From positions 1 through 33,239 of the forward strand of contig CAITUY010000250.1 of NCBI GenBank assembly GCA_903895695.1: a DNA stretch of 33,239 bases, read 5' to 3'. Every line of letters starts with the position of its first letter. Position 1 is the stretch's first letter. Source of the DNA: an uncultured bacterium. GTDB lineage: Bacteria; Verrucomicrobiota; Kiritimatiellia; CAIKKV01; CAITUY01. The notes below the pieces were generated by a model, which had not been told where the DNA came from, ran no database searches, and saw only the letters and a list, made by a program, of their open reading frames with translations. A program made the position numbers and the translations under genes. Of this stretch, positions 9,070 through 16,492 are shown one piece after another.

Positions 9070-10062
9070 TCACGCGACGTTGACGACACGGCCCGTTTCA
9101 ATGGATTCGATCGCCGCCGCCAGCACCTTCTGGGCCGCGAGCCCGTCGGCGCCGGAACCGTCGATCCGGTCGGGCGACACCCCGCGGCTCACCTCGTCGA
9201 GGAACTTGTGAATCCGGTTGCGGAACGTATCCTCGAAATCGCGCATGCCGCCGAAGAACGGATTCGTATAGACCGTCTTCTCGAGGTTCCCGGCTGGGTA
9301 CAGCGTGAGTTCGCGGAACATGTCCTCCAGCACAAAGCGTCCGCCCGTGCCGGCGACTTCGCAGCGCTCCATCGGGTGCCCCCGCTCGATATCATAGCTG
9401 CCCGTGAGGCCGCCGACGACCCCGTTCCGGAAACGCATGGCGAAATGCGCCGTGGACCAGATCTTCCGGCCGGGCGCCTTGGTGGCAAAGCAGTGCACGG
9501 CCTCGATGTCGCCGCAGAAATAGCGCATGACGTCGACTGTGTGGGGGTGGAGCGCCTTGATCTGGAAGTAGGGAGAACTCTCGTTGGGATTCATGATCCA
9601 CATGCTCATGTTGATGAAGAGCAGGTGTCCCAGGCGACCCTCGGTCACCCACTTCTTCGCCAGTTCGGCGGCGGGAGTGAACCGGTGGTTGAGGTCGACG
9701 CCGAGGCAGAGCCCCTTGGCGCGGGCGCGGGCGACCATCTCTTCCGCCCTGGGGATCTCGTTGCAGATGGGCTTTTCGCAAAGCACGTGCGTGCCCGCCT
9801 CGAGCGCCTGCAGGGTCGGCTCGTAATGGTCGCTGCCGTACTCGATGCCGCCCGTGGCGACGCTCACCACGTCGGGCTGGAGCGCCCGAAGCATCTCGTC
9901 GGCGGCATAGAAGGCGGGTACCCCGAGTGTTTTCGCCGCGGCATCAGCCCGGTCGTGAAGGCGATCGCAGACCCCCACGAGTTCGGCCAGCGGGTTCTCT
10001 TTATAGATTCGGGCGTGACGGTTGCCGATCGGGCCCATGCCGATAACGCAGACTCTGAGCAT
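9070..10062 (-). CDS. Gfo/Idh/MocA family NAD(P)-dependent oxidoreductase (copy A)
   Basis: 330 residues with an N-terminal Rossmann fold (VCVIGMGPIGNRHA, residues 4-17), the conserved CEKP with catalytic lysine K97, and a C-terminal alpha/beta domain with a LHPHTVDVMRYFCGD segment that supplies the likely catalytic histidine. The family oxidises or epimerises sugars, inositols and amino-sugar derivatives with a nicotinamide cofactor. Substrate specificity cannot be read from sequence. The start has AAAGGAAG at good spacing. It sits 21 bases upstream of rhaM and 42 bases downstream of the sulfotransferase. It resembles the operon's first gene (14162-15295) more than the other members, sharing TGGxExGSxHxEPT and MRYFCGDI blocks. 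Confidence 0.92.
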   Translation of the reverse strand: MLRVCVIGMGPIGNRHARIYKENPLAELVGVCDRLHDRADAAAKTLGVPAFYAADEMLRALQPDVVSVATGGIEYGSDHYEPTLQALEAGTHVLCEKPICNEIPRAEEMVARARAKGLCLGVDLNHRFTPAAELAKKWVTEGRLGHLLFINMSMWIMNPNESSPYFQIKALHPHTVDVMRYFCGDIEAVHCFATKAPGRKIWSTAHFAMRFRNGVVGGLTGSYDIERGHPMERCEVAGTGGRFVLEDMFRELTLYPAGNLEKTVYTNPFFGGMRDFEDTFRNRIHKFLDEVSRGVSPDRIDGSGADGLAAQKVLAAAIESIETGRVVNVA

Positions 10063-10104
10063 AACGCACTTCCTTTCAACCCTGGCAGACGGGCGGCGGT
10101 CCTC

Positions 10105-10824
10105 TCAGGGCGTCGCGTACCCGTATTCACGCATGGCCGGCGCAAAGAAGTCGAAGTCGTGCTTCTGGCCGTCCGTGCGCCAGCGTTCCACCGCCTCGGG
10201 CTTGACTGCGATGCGGGCTAGGGGGATCTGCAGGTACTGCTCCAGGCGTGCGACGGTCTCCGCCTGCCGGAGCACGAAATCCTCGAAACGCACCTCCAGC
10301 CAGTGCGCCGGCTTCGGCGTCGCCCGGACCAGGTCGTATTGGTACTTCCACGAGATCGCACGCCGCAGGCGGACATCCTCGGTGCGCGGATAGTCGATAC
10401 CGAAGACGGATAGATCGTCGGTCACATGGCCGCCGAGGATGCAATCGCGCGGGTCGCGAATCCAGAAGATGAACTGAATGTCCGGGAAGAGGCGCTGAAT
10501 CCAGGGATAGACAAGCGTGGTCTCCGGGATCTTCCAGCCCCGATGGGGCGCCGGGCTCTGGAGCACGGTCTTCAGGAACGAGTGAATCAGGTCCGTGAAC
10601 TCATCTGGGATGGCCATTGTGTGCAGCGCGCTGAAATCCCACACCAGTCCGCCCTTCCAACGCACGTGCCGGGCCATGACGCGGCAGGCCTCATACATGG
10701 CTTCGGGCGGCAGCAGGTCGCCCGAGCCGTTCAGCGGCTCGCCCATATACACGCCGCTGGCTGAGAGCGTGTGCGACATGGCCCGCGTGCCGGAATGCCC
10801 GCGGCCGATAACGGTCACCATCAT
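10105..10824 (-). CDS. PAPS-dependent sulfotransferase family protein
   Basis: 239 residues from the ATG at 10824, chosen because GGGAGAGG lies just upstream. The ORF reads back to 10863 inside the sulfatase gene, without support. The N-terminus VTVIGRGHSGTRAM matches the P-loop-like 5'-phosphosulfate-binding motif. FWIRDPRDCILG in the middle matches the 3'-phosphate-binding motif (R-D-P-R-D). WLEVRFEDFV is the typical late strand of the sulfotransferase fold. Such enzymes transfer sulfate from PAPS to hydroxyl or amino groups of sugars, lipids or proteins. No signal peptide or membrane segment is seen, so it should be cytoplasmic. It follows the sulfatase-like gene by 19 bases and lies in the same unit as cysD-cysNC, which can supply PAPS. 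The acceptor is unknown. Confidence 0.88.
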   Translation of the reverse strand: MMVTVIGRGHSGTRAMSHTLSASGVYMGEPLNGSGDLLPPEAMYEACRVMARHVRWKGGLVWDFSALHTMAIPDEFTDLIHSFLKTVLQSPAPHRGWKIPETTLVYPWIQRLFPDIQFIFWIRDPRDCILGGHVTDDLSVFGIDYPRTEDVRLRRAISWKYQYDLVRATPKPAHWLEVRFEDFVLRQAETVARLEQYLQIPLARIAVKPEAVERWRTDGQKHDFDFFAPAMREYGYATP

Positions 10825-10843
10825 GGAGCCTCTCCCGTATGCG

Positions 10844-12253
10844 CTAGAGTTTCTCCTGGCCACGCTGGGTCTGGAGTTCCTTGGCCTGCAGCCCCTTGGC
10901 GGCGCCCGGCGATCCGATATGCATCGTGTCGTAGGCCTGCTGCGAGGTTTTGAACGGACCGCAGCCCACGCCGTGCCAGTTCAGGTTGGTGTAGATCGGG
11001 GCCTTGCGGCCGGTCTCTTTTTCCCGCTTGGCGAGCCAGGCCAGCATGCGTGCTTCTAACATGGCCACCACGGCAGGTTCCTTTTCCGCGAGATTCGTGT
11101 TCTCCTCGGGATCCCGGACCAGGTCGTACAGTTCGACTTCCGGCTTGAAGTGGAAATCGGGCTCCAGCGCATGCATCAGCTTCCACTGCGGGGTCCGCCA
11201 GCCATGCTTGCGCATCCAGGTGCACTCGGTGATGTAGAACTCAGGTTCCGGCGTGCGCGGCTTGCCGTCCATCAGGGGAACCAGACTGCGGCCGTCGAAC
11301 TTGATGCCGGCCTTGATGCCGAGCAGGTCCAGGATGGTCGGCATGATGTCCTTCATCTGGCAGATGTCCTTGAACCGCGCCCCGGCAGGCACCTTGCCCG
11401 GGTAGACAAAGACCAGCGGGATATGCAGCGTGCAGTCATAGAGCCCGTGGTGGTCAAAGTAGCAGTCGTGATCGTACAGCGTCTCGCCGTGGTCCGAGTC
11501 GATGACCACCAGCGTCTCCTCCTCGATCCCGAGTTCCGCGATGGAACTGAAGATGTTGGCGATGCAGGCATCCATGTACGCCACCGCGCCGTCATACTGC
11601 GCGATGATGTAGTCCTTGTCGGTGCAGCCGATCGGGAACCAACTGGCGAAGTAGTCGCAGAACGGCTTGAACGTCATCACCGGGTCGAGCGATTTGTTGG
11701 CCTTGTCGAGCTCGTTGCCGGCGTAGAAGATCCGCTCGAAGGGCAGGGGCGGCAGGTAGGGCGAATGCGGATCCATGTGGCGCATGAACAGGAAGAACGG
11801 CTTGTCCTCGCCCGCGAGGCGCTTGAGCTCGGGGATCGTGACGGTGTTCAGGTTCTCCGCCTTGTGGCTGCGGCCCTGTTCCCGCGAGCCCCAACCCTCA
11901 AAATCAATGTACTTCTGAAACCCGCGGGACGCCGGGTTGCCGCTGAATCCCACGCAGGTGGTGTTGTAGCCCTGCTTTTCCAGGATTTCGGGTAGGGTGA
12001 CGTTGTGCTTGCCGAGTCCGCCTTCGTGGCGCAGGGCCACGACGTCCGTGCTCAGGCAGTCCATGCCGGTCAGCATGGACCCGTACCCGGGCGTGGTGGG
12101 GATGCTCGGGCTGAACGCGTTTTCAAAGGCCGCTCCCCCGGCTGCGTACCGGTCCATGTGCGGCGTGGTCAAACGCGGATAGCCGTACAGGCTCATGTGA
12201 TCTGCACGCATGCTGTCGATGCCAATCAGGATCAGGTTTGGTTTGCGAGCCAT
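10844..12253 (-). CDS. Sulfatase-like hydrolase (alkaline phosphatase superfamily) with non-canonical active-site motif
   Basis: 469 residues, cytoplasmic by sequence (no signal peptide). Superfamily metal-site segments are present: LIGIDSMRADH with D13, RHMDPHSPYLPP, VIDSDHGETLYDH and a C-terminal LYDLVRDPEENTNLAE block. The region that should hold C/S-x-P-S-R reads FSPSIPTTPGYGSMLTG (about 47-63). Measured from the LTG end, T53 falls at the formylglycine position, with G56 and Y57 replacing Ser and Arg. S50-I-P-T-T could instead be read as a degenerate serine-type motif. It may be a sulfatase of a divergent subfamily, a phosphatase or phosphodiesterase, or inactive. AAGGGAGAA precedes the ATG. 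The following gene is the sulfotransferase. Confidence 0.85.
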   Translation of the reverse strand: MARKPNLILIGIDSMRADHMSLYGYPRLTTPHMDRYAAGGAAFENAFSPSIPTTPGYGSMLTGMDCLSTDVVALRHEGGLGKHNVTLPEILEKQGYNTTCVGFSGNPASRGFQKYIDFEGWGSREQGRSHKAENLNTVTIPELKRLAGEDKPFFLFMRHMDPHSPYLPPLPFERIFYAGNELDKANKSLDPVMTFKPFCDYFASWFPIGCTDKDYIIAQYDGAVAYMDACIANIFSSIAELGIEEETLVVIDSDHGETLYDHDCYFDHHGLYDCTLHIPLVFVYPGKVPAGARFKDICQMKDIMPTILDLLGIKAGIKFDGRSLVPLMDGKPRTPEPEFYITECTWMRKHGWRTPQWKLMHALEPDFHFKPEVELYDLVRDPEENTNLAEKEPAVVAMLEARMLAWLAKREKETGRKAPIYTNLNWHGVGCGPFKTSQQAYDTMHIGSPGAAKGLQAKELQTQRGQEKL

Positions 12254-12280
12254 GGTGTTCTCCCTTTCGTAGTGTCGTTG

Positions 12281-13324
12281 TTACGTAAATGTGATGCGTT
12301 TGCCCTGCGCCGAGGATTCGTGGCACGCCAGCGTCATCTTCAAAACCGTGCGTCCCTCGGCCGCGGTTGCGATGGCCGGCCGCCGCCCCTGCAGGAATTC
12401 CGCGAGTGGCGCGGCCAGCCCCGCAATCCGGGTGCCCTGGTTGGTTATGTCCGGGACGTCGCTGGCTGTCCAGGCGGAGTCGCCCGCAAACGCCCACTTG
12501 AGCTGAATGCCCCCAGCCGGCCGGGGAATCGACGTGCTGACCGCGTCGCCGTAATTGCCGACAATGGTGCCGTTTTGGCACACGATTTCTGCGGTGTTTT
12601 CGCCGGCTGCCGCCGCGAAACTGCAGGAGACCTCCGCGAACGCACCGTCGGCGTACCGGTAGATCGCAATGCCGTTGTCGTTCGGGATGCGCGGGTTCAG
12701 CAGGCTGCCCAGTTCCGCGACGACGCTCACGGGCATGCCCAGAAGCCAGTAGATGAAGTCAATGGCATGCGCGGCGTCGTCCGCGAAGATGTCGCGGTTG
12801 AATTCCGGCTGCACGTGCCAGCTCTGGTCGAAACCTTTCCACAGTTGCGTGGAAAGGCAATGGCGGCGGCGCACCATGTACACCCGGCCGAACCGCCCGT
12901 CGGTCAGCAGTTCCTTCATCCGGACATTGTGCGGGTCCACGCGCATCTGCCACGCCAGCGTGAAGGGCACCCGGGCCTGTTCCACGGCGCGCACGATGCG
13001 GTCGGCCTGCTCCATTGTAAGCGCCACCGGCTTCTGGAGCACGATGGCCTTGCCGGCGGCGGCCGCCGCCTCGACGAGTTCCGCGTGCAGGGACGTCTCG
13101 GACCCGATGACGACGGCGCGGATGTCAGCCCGCGCCAGCAGCGCGGCGGCCGAGTCGCACACGGCCATCCCGTGCGGCTGCGCGGACGCGGCAGCCCGCG
13201 CGGCGTCGCGGTCCCAACCGGCGACGACGCTGACGCCCAGGGCGGGGTTCTCCCGCCAGCGGGCGCAGTACATCGAAACGTGTGCGTGGGCGAAGCCCAG
13301 GATGCCAACGGCGATCGGTTCCAT
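12281..13324 (-). CDS. Gfo/Idh/MocA family oxidoreductase (copy B)
   Basis: 347 residues from the ATG at 13324 (MEPIAVGILGFAHAHV). The longer open frame to 13453 overlaps the isomerase gene and is unsupported. The glycine-rich loop is unusual (GILGFAHAHVSMY, a His-rich turn in place of GxGxxG). The usual EKP is QKP, but the lysine K98 is kept. The C-terminal domain has an ADDAAHAIDFIYWLLG segment with the probable catalytic His. It lies 17 bases downstream of the isomerase and 27 upstream of the sulfatase-like gene, so it is part of the operon. Function within the family is unknown. The GFAHAH variant is seen in a distinct subgroup of these proteins. Confidence 0.88.
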   Translation of the reverse strand: MEPIAVGILGFAHAHVSMYCARWRENPALGVSVVAGWDRDAARAAASAQPHGMAVCDSAAALLARADIRAVVIGSETSLHAELVEAAAAAGKAIVLQKPVALTMEQADRIVRAVEQARVPFTLAWQMRVDPHNVRMKELLTDGRFGRVYMVRRRHCLSTQLWKGFDQSWHVQPEFNRDIFADDAAHAIDFIYWLLGMPVSVVAELGSLLNPRIPNDNGIAIYRYADGAFAEVSCSFAAAAGENTAEIVCQNGTIVGNYGDAVSTSIPRPAGGIQLKWAFAGDSAWTASDVPDITNQGTRIAGLAAPLAEFLQGRRPAIATAAEGRTVLKMTLACHESSAQGKRITFT

Positions 13325-13341
13325 AGGTTTGCTTTCGGCGC

Positions 13342-14142
13342 CTAGCGCGCGCCCAATTTCTTCAGGCAGGCGTTCATGTAGCCGAAGCTCTCCGCGGCGA
13401 TGATATCGCGTCGGGGCACGTCGTAGTTGCCGGCGCCGATGACCTCGAGGCATACGGGGCCGTCATACCGGCCGGCCACCATGGCCTTGAAATAGCCGAA
13501 CAGGTCGATGTCGCCTCGGCCGCACGCCTGGTCCCGGGGTTCCCCGGGGCCGGGGCCGCGGCCCTTGCAGTCGCGGATGTGGACGTGCTTGACCCGGCTG
13601 AGCACTGCCGGCAGGGCCTGCGCGGGATCCTCGCCCGCCCGGTATACGTGGCTCGGGTCCATGTCGACCCCGAACGCCGGCGCCCCGATTGTTTTCATGG
13701 CCCGCAGGGTGGTCGGCGTGTTGTAGATGCTGCCCCCCACGTGCGCCTTGCAGCAGAGCGTCACGCCGTAGGCCGCGGCCTTTTCGGCCATGCGCGCGAT
13801 CATGCCCACCTGGGTGACGAAGTCCGCCTCGACGTCGGATTTGCCGCCGGGGCCGATGTTGATGACCGGGACGCCGATCGCCTGGCCCGCCTCGAACGCC
13901 AGGGTCAGCCGGGCTTCATCTAGGGAAGCCACTTCCATGCTGAGGAGCGCGAGGTGGTTCTCCGCCGCGAGTGAGCGGATGGTGTCGGCCTGATCCTTCC
14001 AGTGGTCGAGGTCGAGATGCTCGCACATGCCCTTGATCGCCGATAGTTCGATCCCGTCATAGCCGGCCCACGCGATGTGCTGCATGGCGGTGGCGAGATC
14101 GTGGCCCTGGAACAATACGGAATTGACACCCAATCGGATCAT
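13342..14142 (-). CDS. Sugar phosphate isomerase/epimerase family (xylose-isomerase-like TIM barrel)
   Basis: 266 residues from the ATG at 14142 (MIRLGVNSVLF). The frame is open to 14178, but that overlaps the upstream gene. The TIM-barrel pattern of the AP-endonuclease-2-like family is clear: GYDGIELS, a strand ending in E70, GVDMDPSHVYRAG (D160, H165), VKHVHIRDCKG (H186, H188) and VCLEVIGAG (E233). These acidic and His residues would bind a divalent metal. The strand that often carries a Glu reads LCCKAHVGG, with K132 instead. Family members isomerise or epimerise keto sugars and often pair with Gfo/Idh dehydrogenases, as here on both sides (gaps of 17 and 19 bases). The substrate is unknown. 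Confidence 0.9.
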   Translation of the reverse strand: MIRLGVNSVLFQGHDLATAMQHIAWAGYDGIELSAIKGMCEHLDLDHWKDQADTIRSLAAENHLALLSMEVASLDEARLTLAFEAGQAIGVPVINIGPGGKSDVEADFVTQVGMIARMAEKAAAYGVTLCCKAHVGGSIYNTPTTLRAMKTIGAPAFGVDMDPSHVYRAGEDPAQALPAVLSRVKHVHIRDCKGRGPGPGEPRDQACGRGDIDLFGYFKAMVAGRYDGPVCLEVIGAGNYDVPRRDIIAAESFGYMNACLKKLGAR

Positions 14143-14161
14143 GGTCGCACCTGTTCCTTCT

Positions 14162-15295
14162 TTAGATTCGCTCGACACGCGGGTCGCCGTGAATGGTCGG
14201 GAGCGGCTTGGGACGCACCAGCGCGCCGCCGTTCTCGTAGGATTCGATCACGCCCCAGATGTACTCCAGCGTGGCGAGGGCGTCGCGCGCCGAGGAACGC
14301 AGGTGGTCGCGCGGCACGCCGTTGGCGACATCTTCCAGGTAGGCGTGGATCCGCAGCGGGAAGGTCGCCCCGAAATCCTTGATGCCGGTATCCAGCACCT
14401 CGGGCGTGGGTCCCTGGCCCAGGCCGAAGGACTGGTTGGGCTTGGGCGCCGGCCAATACGTCAGCTTTTCGATGCAGTTCTCGATGCAGAAAGTGCCCTT
14501 GCTGCCCGCCACTTCGCAACTCCACCAGCCGCCCAACCCCCAGGCGGCGTCGCCGCGGTGGCTGAGCAAATAACCCACTGCCCCATTCGCGAACGTGACG
14601 TGCACGCTGTTGATCGAGACCAGCAGGTCTCCTTTGTTCCGGCGCAAGCCCGGCTTGCTGCAAAAGGATTGAATGTGCGTGATGTCGCCGCAGAAGTAAC
14701 GCATCACGCTGAACGGATGCGTCAGGAAGGCCTTCATGTGCGCGTAGGGCTGGTTGAACCGGGGCGACTTGTTGAAGGAGTAGGTCTCTTCGCCGCCGTT
14801 GAACCCGACCTTGAACATCAGGTAGATCAGGTCGCCGATCTGGCCGTCGTCCATGTACTTCCGGGCGCGGTCGGCCGTCGGGGTGAAATAGTGGTTGAGA
14901 TTGCAGCCCAGGTACAGCCCGCGTTCCGTGGCGAAGCGGACCATTTCGCGCGCCTCGCCGATATCGTTGGAGAGCGGCTTCTCGCAGAGCACATGCCGGC
15001 CCGCCGCGAGCGCCTCCATCGTGGGTTCAAAGTGCCAGCTTCCGTTCTCGTAGCCGCCCGTGGTGACGTCGACCACATCCATCTCTTCATTCGCCAGCAT
15101 GTCCTTGAGGGTGTAGTAGGCCTTCACGCCATGCTTCGCGGCGGCATCGTCCGCCTTCGCCTTAACCACGTCGCACACGGCCACGAGTTTCGCGAGGGCA
15201 TCCTGTTTATGGCAGTCGGCATGGGTGTTCCCAATCCCGCCCATTCCAACGACACCGACGCGTAACGGTCTGGATGATTCCGGCTTGGCTGTCAT
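14162..15295 (-). CDS. Gfo/Idh/MocA family oxidoreductase (copy C), first gene of the operon
   Basis: 377 residues, start preceded by GAGAGGTGG. The Rossmann motif is VGVVGMGGIGNTHA, followed by TTGGYENGSWHFEPT, the CEKP motif and NLNHYFTPTADRARKY. The C-terminal domain contains HPFSVMRYFCGDI and a cofactor-domain tail. It resembles copy A (9070-10062) block by block, suggesting a duplicated pair with different or sequential substrates. It is the promoter-proximal gene of the nine-gene minus-strand unit and is divergent from the AraC regulator, with 120 bases between the starts. Confidence 0.93.
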   Translation of the reverse strand: MTAKPESSRPLRVGVVGMGGIGNTHADCHKQDALAKLVAVCDVVKAKADDAAAKHGVKAYYTLKDMLANEEMDVVDVTTGGYENGSWHFEPTMEALAAGRHVLCEKPLSNDIGEAREMVRFATERGLYLGCNLNHYFTPTADRARKYMDDGQIGDLIYLMFKVGFNGGEETYSFNKSPRFNQPYAHMKAFLTHPFSVMRYFCGDITHIQSFCSKPGLRRNKGDLLVSINSVHVTFANGAVGYLLSHRGDAAWGLGGWWSCEVAGSKGTFCIENCIEKLTYWPAPKPNQSFGLGQGPTPEVLDTGIKDFGATFPLRIHAYLEDVANGVPRDHLRSSARDALATLEYIWGVIESYENGGALVRPKPLPTIHGDPRVERI

Positions 15296-15364
15296 GATTC
15301 TACCACCTCTCGGTTCGTGTCCTCACTCGTTTGGATCACTTGTTTGGCAGATAAATGTAGCGCA

Positions 15365-15377
15365 TGCCCCGGGGGCA
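15365..15377. promoter_or_regulatory. Perfect 13-bp palindrome, candidate operator
   Basis: TGCCCC-G-GGGGCA is a perfect inverted repeat in the divergent intergenic region, ending four bases before the -35 box of the AraC gene. Its place between two divergent promoters suits a regulator binding site. AraC proteins more often bind direct repeats, so the regulator may be a different protein. Confidence 0.35.
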
Positions 15378-15380
15378 GCC

Positions 15381-15409
15381 TTGACAAAACCTTCAAAAAC
15401 AAGCATAAA
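15381..15409 (+). promoter_or_regulatory. Sigma70-type promoter of the AraC regulator gene
   Basis: A perfect -35 box TTGACA (15381-15386), a 17-base spacer and a -10 box CATAAA (15404-15409, four of six consensus bases). The predicted transcription start, about seven bases after the -10 box, falls on or next to the ATG at 15416, where no Shine-Dalgarno sequence exists. This suggests a leaderless transcript. An alternative is that translation starts at an internal codon. Confidence 0.5.
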
Positions 15410-15415
15410 ACCGTC

Positions 15416-16315
15416 ATGCGTAACCCGATTCGGGCTTCGGAGGTTTTTCCGGACGAAGCATTCCCGCTGGAGTTCAGGCGGCATGACGATCACAAGGACA
15501 CCAGCGTCCATAGCCACGAGTTCTATGAATTGGTGATTATCCTGGCCGGGCATGGCCGGCACATCACCGACCGGGAGGAGTACCCGATCGCCGCCGGGGA
15601 CGTGTTTCTCCTGCGGGGCGACATGAAGCACGGCTATGCCGGTACGGCGCGCATGACACTCGTCAACATCCTGTTCGATCCCAAGCGGCTGGGACTGCCG
15701 ATGGGCTACCTGCAGGACGTGGCGGGTTACCATGCGCTCTTCCATGTGGAGCCGCAGTTGCGCGCCCAGGATCGCTTCCGCAATCGGCTGCGCCTTGACG
15801 AGAAGGAACTGGCCGAAGCCGCCGGGATGATCGTCAGGCTCCAGCGGGAACTGGAGCGTAAGCGGCCGGGGTACCGCTTCCAGGCGTGTGCCGAACTCAT
15901 GGATTTGGTCGATTTCCTGTCCCGCTGTTATTCCCATGTCAACCGGCATTCGGACCGGTCGTTTCTCCGGGTCAGCGAGGTCCTCAGCTACATCGAGCAG
16001 CACTACCGGGAGCCGCTGACGGTCCGGCAGTTGACGCAGATCGCGCACATGTCGGAGAGCACGTTGCTGCGCACCTTCCACCGCGTGCTCGGCCGCACCC
16101 CCATCGAGCACGTGATCCGACTGCGGGTCATGCGCGCCGCCGAGCTGCTGCGGGGGGACACGCGCATCACCGAGGCGGCTTTCGAGTGCGGGTTCAGCGA
16201 CAGCAATTATTTTTCACGCCAGTTCCGGCAGGTCATGGGCGTAAGCCCGCGCCAGTTCCGCGAGCGGGGCCGCCCCGCCGGCCGCCGCTCACAACCCGTG
16301 AACCCGTCCCGGTAG
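15416..16315 (+). CDS. AraC family transcriptional regulator, RhaS/RhaR-like
   Basis: 299 residues from the ATG at 15416. The frame is open back to a GTG at 15317, but the promoter lies inside that extension. The N-terminal cupin sensing domain (about 25-90) has HSHEFYELVIILAGHGRHI and GDVFLLRGDMKHGY, which follow the layout of the RhaS and RhaR arabinose-binding-like domain. The C-terminal double helix-turn-helix (about 183-282) includes LTVRQLTQIAHMSESTLLRTFH and the AraC signature ECGFSDSNYFSRQFRQVMGVSPRQFR. It is divergent from the nine-gene operon that contains rhaM, so it is the likely activator, sensing rhamnose or a related sugar. The basis for the rhamnose link is the RhaS-like sequence plus the linked rhaM. 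Confidence 0.9.
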   Translation: MRNPIRASEVFPDEAFPLEFRRHDDHKDTSVHSHEFYELVIILAGHGRHITDREEYPIAAGDVFLLRGDMKHGYAGTARMTLVNILFDPKRLGLPMGYLQDVAGYHALFHVEPQLRAQDRFRNRLRLDEKELAEAAGMIVRLQRELERKRPGYRFQACAELMDLVDFLSRCYSHVNRHSDRSFLRVSEVLSYIEQHYREPLTVRQLTQIAHMSESTLLRTFHRVLGRTPIEHVIRLRVMRAAELLRGDTRITEAAFECGFSDSNYFSRQFRQVMGVSPRQFRERGRPAGRRSQPVNPSR

Positions 16316-16406
16316 CGCGGCGCGCGCGGAGGCGGGGCGGCAAAGGCTCTGACGCGGGGTTCCGGGACCGTGTCCCTGCCGCATGCTTTCCGGTCTTGCC
16401 TCAATA

Positions 16407-16420
16407 CTCATACGAATGAG
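16407..16420. promoter_or_regulatory. Short perfect inverted repeat upstream of the plus-strand trio
   Basis: CTCAT-ACGA-ATGAG is a perfect inverted repeat in the 177-base gap between the AraC gene and the next gene, 73 bases before its start. It could be an operator for the Gfo/Idh-aminotransferase-NagA genes. No convincing -35/-10 pair was found with it, so confidence is low. Confidence 0.25.
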
Positions 16421-16492
16421 ATGGACATGCGGTGGGCACATGGAACATCATTTCTTCTACGCATGTGCCGCGTGGCGCGGGAGGAAAAGCGG

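Noticed and set aside
12005..13345. 446-residue plus-strand open frame
   Set aside because: Lies opposite the sulfatase-like and Gfo/Idh genes; composition is rich in Arg, His, Val and Asp without motifs.
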